Shown here in pieces: positions 59,609 through 64,000 of a stretch of 64,000 nucleotides of DNA. Within the stretch, counting starts at the first letter, position 1; each line of letters starts with the position of its first letter. The DNA is from Myxococcales bacterium (GTDB lineage: Bacteria > Myxococcota_A > Polyangia > Polyangiales > Polyangiaceae), in contig SECP01000025.1 of assembly GCA_004193285.1 (NCBI GenBank), positions 1-64,000 of the forward strand. The letters are read 5' to 3'. The translations under genes were made by a program, and so were the position numbers. The notes below the pieces were generated by a model. It ran no database searches. It saw only the letters and a program-made list of their open reading frames with translations, and was not told the DNA's origin.

Positions 59609-60144
59609 GCCCAGTACCCGTCACTTTCGCAGACGCACGGCCCCTTCAGCGCGCCCGCGCAACGCGCGCCCTCCAGCACGAAACCCGCGCAAACTCCGCC
59701 ATCGAAGATGGGCGCGGCCGGGCAGTCCGGCAGCGCTACCTCGAAGGGGATCTTCTCCTTCAGCTCACCGTCGAGCGACAGCTCGCACACGAAGCGCCCC
59801 GCCGTGTACGGCGCCTCTGGAGCCTCTCGCTCGAGCTCGAAGGACACCGTGATGTCTTCGCCCTTGCCGGGCGCTTCCTCGCTCACGCCGAGCAGGTAGT
59901 CCACCTCGATCGCTTGGCCGTCGTGCGGATCGTAGAGGTGGGTGGCGCGCAGGGCCGCGTTCACGGTCACGTCGTTCACCCCACTTGCTAGCTTGCCGAC
60001 GCAGAAGATGGCTTCCGTATCGGTGAAGAATCGCTCCCGCTCGCGGTCCCCCGATGAATCTAGCGCCATGTATGCATCGCGAAAGCCGGACGTGTCGCAG
60101 CCGGTAGCGAGCAGGAGCATGGCCGTGAGCCAGATTCGCTTCAT
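59599..60144 (-). CDS. Lipoprotein of the Tad operon
   Basis: The 181-residue protein has lipobox LATGC (Cys about 16). FRDAYMALDSSGDRERERFFTDTEAIFCVGKLASGVNDVTVNAALRA is followed by a beta-rich middle and a Cys-containing tail (FDGGVCAGFVLEGARCAGALKGPCVCESDGYWACD). The ATG overlaps the upstream gene (ATGA). It is a probable outer-membrane or periplasmic accessory of the Tad machine. No family was recognised. Confidence 0.78.
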   Translation of the reverse strand: MKRIWLTAMLLLATGCDTSGFRDAYMALDSSGDRERERFFTDTEAIFCVGKLASGVNDVTVNAALRATHLYDPHDGQAIEVDYLLGVSEEAPGKGEDITVSFELEREAPEAPYTAGRFVCELSLDGELKEKIPFEVALPDCPAAPIFDGGVCAGFVLEGARCAGALKGPCVCESDGYWACD

Positions 60145-60830
60145 GGTTGCCTCTCGCGCAGCCGACGCTCCAGGATGTGGACCGCCTCGCCGTACGCGGC
60201 GCTCTGCGGTTGGCGTCGCGACAGCTCTCGGTACAGACCGAGTGCTCGCTCGAAGTCACCGGCCGCGAGGGCGTCGCTAGCGGCGCGCTCCAGGCTCAAG
60301 CCTTTGGGCAATACGGGGGGCGGCTCCGCCGGCGTGGCCGCCAAGAGCGGAGCGCGCGTGGGTTCTGGCTCCGCGACGTGCTGCGGCACCAGGGCCTCCT
60401 GGGTCGTGCCGGTGGCGGCGGGCACGCCCTCCACCTCGCTGGGCTTTTTGAAGACCGGCTTGAGGAGGAGCATGCCGATCAGGAGCGGGAGCATGACGAC
60501 GGTTGCCTTGCGCGGCAGCGACGCCTCCCGGAACTGCTGAACGACGCTCGGCTTCAGAGGGAGAGGCGCGATCGGCGGTTCGTCCGCTGCGGACGGAGCT
60601 TCCGGAGCGGGCGGCGCTCCCGCCGCGGCGGGCGGGGTGGCCGGCGAATACACGCGCGCGGCGACCGCTTTGCCACGCTCCATGAGCGCGGTGACCGAGA
60701 AGTATGCGGTGCGATCGCTCTCGTCCAGCTCGCTGAGCCGCAGGGTCTTGACTGGCATGGGCGCCATCTTCGTGACTCCGGAGCCCTCGTCGCTCTTCAG
60801 CGCATCTTGGTGCGGTCCCCTGCGCGTCAC
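60141..60830 (-). CDS. Single-pass membrane protein of the Tad operon
   Basis: The 229-residue protein has a cytoplasmic N-terminus with KTLRLSELDESDRTAYF. One membrane helix (VVMLPLLIGMLLLKPVF, about 111-127) leads to a Pro/Ala linker and a short TPR-like tail (LERAASDALAAGDFERALGLYRELSRRQPQSAAYGEAV). GTG 60830 overlaps the cpaF stop; an ATG at 60767 is the alternative start. It may be a periplasmic assembly factor. The family was not recognised. Confidence 0.75.
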   Translation of the reverse strand: MTRRGPHQDALKSDEGSGVTKMAPMPVKTLRLSELDESDRTAYFSVTALMERGKAVAARVYSPATPPAAAGAPPAPEAPSAADEPPIAPLPLKPSVVQQFREASLPRKATVVMLPLLIGMLLLKPVFKKPSEVEGVPAATGTTQEALVPQHVAEPEPTRAPLLAATPAEPPPVLPKGLSLERAASDALAAGDFERALGLYRELSRRQPQSAAYGEAVHILERRLRERQP

Positions 60831-61972
60831 GGCTGCGGCTCCTGCTTGGCGGCCCCGGCGATGCGCCGCTCCGCGGCCTCGTAGACACCCGCGGGCAAGT
60901 CCTTGCCGTGGTCGCGCAAGACCGACACGAAGCTCGGCACGTAGCCGGTTGGCAACAGGTCGCTCTGGATACGGCCGTGAGAGTCCTGGCCGTAGTACTG
61001 GCGCGCGAAGATGTCGTGCAATTCGTAGCGGCCGCTCTGGATGTCGAAGCCGGCCACCTCGGTAATGTGGGTGATCTTGCGCGAGCCGTCGCTCAGCCGA
61101 GATGCCTGCACGATCACGTTCACGCCGGAGGCAATTTGAAGCCGGAGGGCGGCGAGGGGCAGCTCCACGTCGCTCATCATCGCCATCGTCTCCAAGCGGG
61201 TCAGCGTGTCTCGCGGGTAAGTGGCGTGGAGCGTGCCGAGGCAGCCGCCATGGCCGCTGACCATCGCCTGCACGATGTCCAGCGCCTCGCCGCCGCGAAT
61301 CTCGCCGATCACGATGCGGTCCGGCCGCATGCGCAGGGTCGCACGAAAGAGGTCCCGGATGCTCACCGCGCCCCGACCTTGAGGATCTGGAGGGCGCGCC
61401 TCCAGCTGCACGACGTGCGGGTGCTGCACTTGTACCTCTTTGGAGTCCTCGATGACCGCGATGCGTTCACCACGCGGGATGAAATGGGTGAACGCATTGA
61501 GCAGCGAGGTCTTGCCGCTGCCGGTGCCGCCCGCGATCATCACGTTGAGCTTGGAGTGGACCATGGCTTCCAGCGCGTCGTGCGCGTCCTGGGTCAAGGT
61601 GCCGAGATCGAGCAGTCGGGCGAGGCTGAAGCTGTCCTTGGAGAAACGGCGGATGGAGACGTAGGGGCCGTCAGGCGCGGCCGGGGGAATGACGGCTTGC
61701 AGGCGTGAGCCGTCCGGCATGCGCGCCTCCAAGATGGGGTGCAGCTCGTCCACATGCTTGCCGACGAACTGCGCGGCGTTGCGCAGGGCGCATAGAATGG
61801 CCTCACCACTCTCGAATTTGGCCGTCGTTTGCTCCAGCTTGCCTCGGCGCTCCACGAACACGAGGTCGGGTCCATTGATCATGACCTCGGATACGGTCGG
61901 GTCGTCCAGGTACGCGCGCACCGGCTCCAAGAAGCCGAGCAGCGTTTCGGCGTAAACGCTAGCCGCGATCAT
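60827..61972 (-). CDS. cpaF: CpaF/TadA-type secretion ATPase
   Basis: The 381-residue protein has the N-terminal VRAYLDDPTVSEVMINGPDLVFVERRGKLE domain and the hexameric ATPase core: Walker A GGTGSGKT (K154), the Asp box AVIEDSKE, Walker B RIVIGEIRGGEALDIVQAM and the His box GHGGCLGTLHATYP. It powers assembly or secretion of Tad/Flp pili with the TadB/TadC membrane platform. The ATG at 61972 overlaps the TPR gene stop. TadB, pilin and secretin genes are not in this window. Confidence 0.93.
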   Translation of the reverse strand: MIAASVYAETLLGFLEPVRAYLDDPTVSEVMINGPDLVFVERRGKLEQTTAKFESGEAILCALRNAAQFVGKHVDELHPILEARMPDGSRLQAVIPPAAPDGPYVSIRRFSKDSFSLARLLDLGTLTQDAHDALEAMVHSKLNVMIAGGTGSGKTSLLNAFTHFIPRGERIAVIEDSKEVQVQHPHVVQLEARPPDPQGRGAVSIRDLFRATLRMRPDRIVIGEIRGGEALDIVQAMVSGHGGCLGTLHATYPRDTLTRLETMAMMSDVELPLAALRLQIASGVNVIVQASRLSDGSRKITHITEVAGFDIQSGRYELHDIFARQYYGQDSHGRIQSDLLPTGYVPSFVSVLRDHGKDLPAGVYEAAERRIAGAAKQEPQP

Positions 61973-62541
61973 GGCACTGCCTCCAGCAACGATTCGCCCG
62001 CTTCTTCGGCGTGCACACCGCCCGGTGAGAGGCGCAGATAATCGCGGAAATGCGTGTCGGCCTCGAGGCGGTTACCCAGGTCGTCACGCAGTAAGACGGC
62101 CAGGGTGTAGTGCGCGTCCGCGTGCTCGGGCCGCGTCGCGAGCACCCGCTCCAGCTCTTGCCGCGCCTGGGCAACCTCACCCAGCGCCATGAGCAGGCTC
62201 GCTTGCACGAAACGCAGCCGGTAGGCGCGCGGGTGCCGGCGCAGGTGCTCCTGCGAATACTGCAGCGCGGCACGGTACCGCTGGTCCTTCACGCACACGT
62301 CGATGAGCAGCGGGGTGATCTCGGTGTCCTCGCGCCCATTGTCTTTGGCCAGGCTCAGGTACTGCTCCGCGCGAGTGAAATCCGCGCGGGCATAGGCGGA
62401 GCGAGCGCGCTTCATGAAGAGAGCCGCGAGGCGCTCGCTCTCCGCCGCGGAGGGGTCCGCGCTGGCGGCCTCTAGCTCGGCGCCGCGCGCGCAGCCGAGC
62501 GCGAGCAAGCACGCGAGCAGTGGGATGCAGATGCGGTTCAT
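61969..62541 (-). CDS. TPR lipoprotein, TadD-like
   Basis: The protein is 190 residues from ATG 62541 with lipobox ALGC (Cys about 17). About four TPR-type helices pairs follow (SAYARADFTRAEQYLSLAKDNG, YRAALQYSQEHLRRHPRAYRLRFV, AQARQELERVLATRPEHADAHYTLAVLL). TadD is a TPR lipoprotein in Tad systems, and the position next to cpaF supports the assignment. It overlaps its neighbours by ATGA at both ends. Confidence 0.82.
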   Translation of the reverse strand: MNRICIPLLACLLALGCARGAELEAASADPSAAESERLAALFMKRARSAYARADFTRAEQYLSLAKDNGREDTEITPLLIDVCVKDQRYRAALQYSQEHLRRHPRAYRLRFVQASLLMALGEVAQARQELERVLATRPEHADAHYTLAVLLRDDLGNRLEADTHFRDYLRLSPGGVHAEEAGESLLEAVP

Positions 62542-63428
62542 TGGCGCTTCTTTCCGGAAAATTTGAGCTCTATTTGTCGATCCAACGACGTGAGCCAGCT
62601 GCTGTAAGGGTTTCCGCGACGACCTACGTAAGAGAGCAGGAGCCGTACTTCCGTGCGGGCCTCCTCGTAGCTCTTCGTAGCGAGCGCGCGCTCCAAGCGC
62701 ACTCGGTGGACGTGGAAGTCGAGCTGCACGTTGTCCTTCAACCGCTCGGCCTGCTGCGACGCGTCCAGGGCGCGCTCGGGGGAGTCCGCGCGGGTGTAGC
62801 AAGCCGCCGCCCGGTGAAAGGCGTTGACCGCTCCGACCGCGTCTTGCCCGCTAAACGGCGCGCGCTCACGGGCGGTCTCGGCCCGGCGCAGCTCTTCGCC
62901 GCCGAGCGCGAAGGCCGCCTCGGGTGCGGCTTCCGGGCAAGCCGCGGCGCTGGACGCCGCGAACAGGGCAGGCGGCTGAACCTCGGTGGGCAGCGCGCCC
63001 TCCGCTGGCTTGTTGGTGAGCAGCAGGTAAAAGCCGAGCGGGAAGCCAATCGCCGCCATCGCGTAGATGGTAGGGCTGCCGCTGCTGGACTTCTTCGGGC
63101 CAGTGGCGCTGCGTGTGACCGAGGACTCCACCAAAGAGACGAACAGCTCGACGCGCCCCATCCGCAGCAGGCCGTCCGCGACGAGCCGGCCCTCGACGAA
63201 GGGAACTCCGTTGAGCGTCACCGGGCGCTCCAGGCTGCGAACCTGGCCGAAGATGCTGGAACCATCCACGGACAGCAGGAGCTGCTCGACCGCCGCGTCC
63301 TCCGCCGGGAGGCGAACCTCACAGTGAGAGCCGCTGCCGATCAGCGCCTGCGGTGCGTCCACCGTGAGGTCCTGACGGGTACCGTCGTCGTGACGCACGC
63401 TGAGCTTGAGAATGGGAACGTCGTTCAT
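62538..63428 (-). CDS. FHA-domain membrane protein of the Tad operon
   Basis: The protein is 296 residues from ATG 63428, 2 bp after tadC. The N-terminal FHA-like domain (about 5-105) has ALIGSGSHCEVRLP, LLLSVDGSSIFGQV, VTLNGVPF and LRMGRVELFVSL. A membrane helix (IYAMAAIGFPLGFYLLL, about 120-137) leads to an extracytoplasmic helical/TPR-like part (AVNAFHRAAACYTRADSPERALDASQQAERL). FHA domains read phosphothreonine, so kinase control of the Tad machine is possible. Ser/Thr kinase genes lie 5 kb and 37 kb away. Confidence 0.83.
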   Translation of the reverse strand: MNDVPILKLSVRHDDGTRQDLTVDAPQALIGSGSHCEVRLPAEDAAVEQLLLSVDGSSIFGQVRSLERPVTLNGVPFVEGRLVADGLLRMGRVELFVSLVESSVTRSATGPKKSSSGSPTIYAMAAIGFPLGFYLLLTNKPAEGALPTEVQPPALFAASSAAACPEAAPEAAFALGGEELRRAETARERAPFSGQDAVGAVNAFHRAAACYTRADSPERALDASQQAERLKDNVQLDFHVHRVRLERALATKSYEEARTEVRLLLSYVGRRGNPYSSWLTSLDRQIELKFSGKKRQ

Positions 63429-63430
63429 GG

Positions 63431-64000
63431 TTAGTCCGCTTTGAACGCGTCCTGAATCTGGAGAAACATGGGGGAAACGATCAGCAGTAAGATCGCGGCG
63501 AACACGAGGACCATCGGGCCGAGCATCTTCACGCTCGCGCGCGACGCAGCCTCTTCCGCCCGCGTGGAGCGGCGCTGCCGTGAGGCCTCCGCTTGAATCT
63601 CCAAGACATGCCCGAGCGGGTTGCCGCGCTCCTCGGCTTGGGTCACCGAGCCGACGAACTCTCGCACGACCTCGCACGGCACGCGGTCCGCGAGCTGCTC
63701 CAGCGCCTGCTTTCGGGTCTTGCCGACCTGGAGCTCCTGCAGGACGAGGTTGAGCTCCTCGATCAGGGCGTCGCCGCTGCTGCTGCTCTTGTCGATCACT
63801 TGCCGAAGCGCCCCCGGGAAATCCAAGCCGGCGGAGAGACCCAGCGAGAGGAGGTCAATCACGTAGGGCAACCCGTTCTGCACCCGCTTGCGGCGCTCCT
63901 GCTCGATGCCCGTGAGCTGCAAGTACGGCAGCATCACGCCGACCATACCGCCGAGCACTACGTACAGGAAGCCGCGCGACAGGAGCGCACCGTACACCGC
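63431..64000 (-). CDS. tadC: TadC-type secretion platform protein, 5'-truncated by the window
   Basis: At least 189 residues of a T2SSF-domain membrane protein are present: NGLPYVIDLLSLGLSAGLDFPGALRQVI, LNLVLQELQVGKTRKQALEQLADRVP, FVGSVTQAEERGNPLGHVLEIQAEASRQRR and MVLVFAAILLLIVSPMFLQI. The ALxxLAxR/VxxFVxxVxQAExxGxPLxxVL pattern is TadC-like. The frame is open to the window edge (codon GCG at 63998-64000), so the N-terminus is missing. Confidence 0.9.
   Translation of the reverse strand, partial: AVYGALLSRGFLYVVLGGMVGVMLPYLQLTGIEQERRKRVQNGLPYVIDLLSLGLSAGLDFPGALRQVIDKSSSSGDALIEELNLVLQELQVGKTRKQALEQLADRVPCEVVREFVGSVTQAEERGNPLGHVLEIQAEASRQRRSTRAEEAASRASVKMLGPMVLVFAAILLLIVSPMFLQIQDAFKAD

Overview
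The window is high-GC and densely packed. Its gene types point to a myxobacterium, probably close to Polyangiales. These include three ECF sigma factors, Ser/Thr kinases with an HRDVSPHN-type loop, many lipoproteins with Gly/Ser/Ala-rich linkers, and a Tad secretion cluster. This placement is inferred from gene content; no rRNA or marker gene is present. No tRNA, rRNA, CRISPR array or intact insertion sequence was seen. Position 1 is probably a contig end, because the window opens exactly on a 58-bp perfect palindrome. The right edge cuts a tadC-like gene.

Left part (1-11.7 kb): a truncated membrane-protein gene coupled to an ECF sigma factor and a membrane/TPR-like partner, a second ECF sigma factor, a GH13 glucan branching-type enzyme, an F420-dependent-type oxidoreductase, a secreted CBM-CBM-tyrosinase-like protein, a Gly-rich/Cys-rich secreted protein next to a ferritin-like protein, a host-attachment family protein, and a divergent SDR/HxlR regulator pair.

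11.7-21.3 kb is the accessory core. Positions 11752-13355 hold gene remnants: a frameshifted RlaP-type nucleotidyltransferase and a frameshifted ParE/antitoxin pair. Next comes a tightly coupled four-gene operon (13780-20827). It encodes a TIR-like domain joined to an inactive STAND-like domain, a MoxR-type AAA+ ATPase, a membrane-anchored degenerate vWA protein with a possible effector-associated N-terminus, and a polytopic membrane protein with a Cys-containing C-terminal domain. It resembles the computationally described MoxR/vWA/iSTAND/EAD conflict systems and is the best candidate here for an undescribed immunity system.

21.3-38.9 kb: a beta-propeller lipoprotein, a vWA / FHA-kinase / PPP-phosphatase / zinc-ribbon signalling operon similar in logic to the TerY-P triad, several lipoproteins, a formylglycine-generating-enzyme-fold protein, a TrmA/RlmD-type RNA methyltransferase, isochorismate synthase, Pcm, an NhaR-like LysR regulator and a Sel1-repeat lipoprotein.

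38.9-55 kb: a complete mukF-mukE-mukB condensin operon whose proteins resemble the gammaproteobacterial MukBEF, followed by genome-maintenance and stress genes (nei, an HtrA-like lipoprotein protease, lhr, NAD(P)H-hydrate repair, DUF1415). 55-64 kb: an ECF sigma gene behind a near-perfect sigma-54 promoter, a LamG-like lipoprotein coupled to a Ser/Thr kinase and a PEGA-like membrane protein, and the Tad operon (tadC, FHA, TPR lipoprotein, cpaF, accessory lipoproteins), mostly with ATGA/GTGA overlaps.
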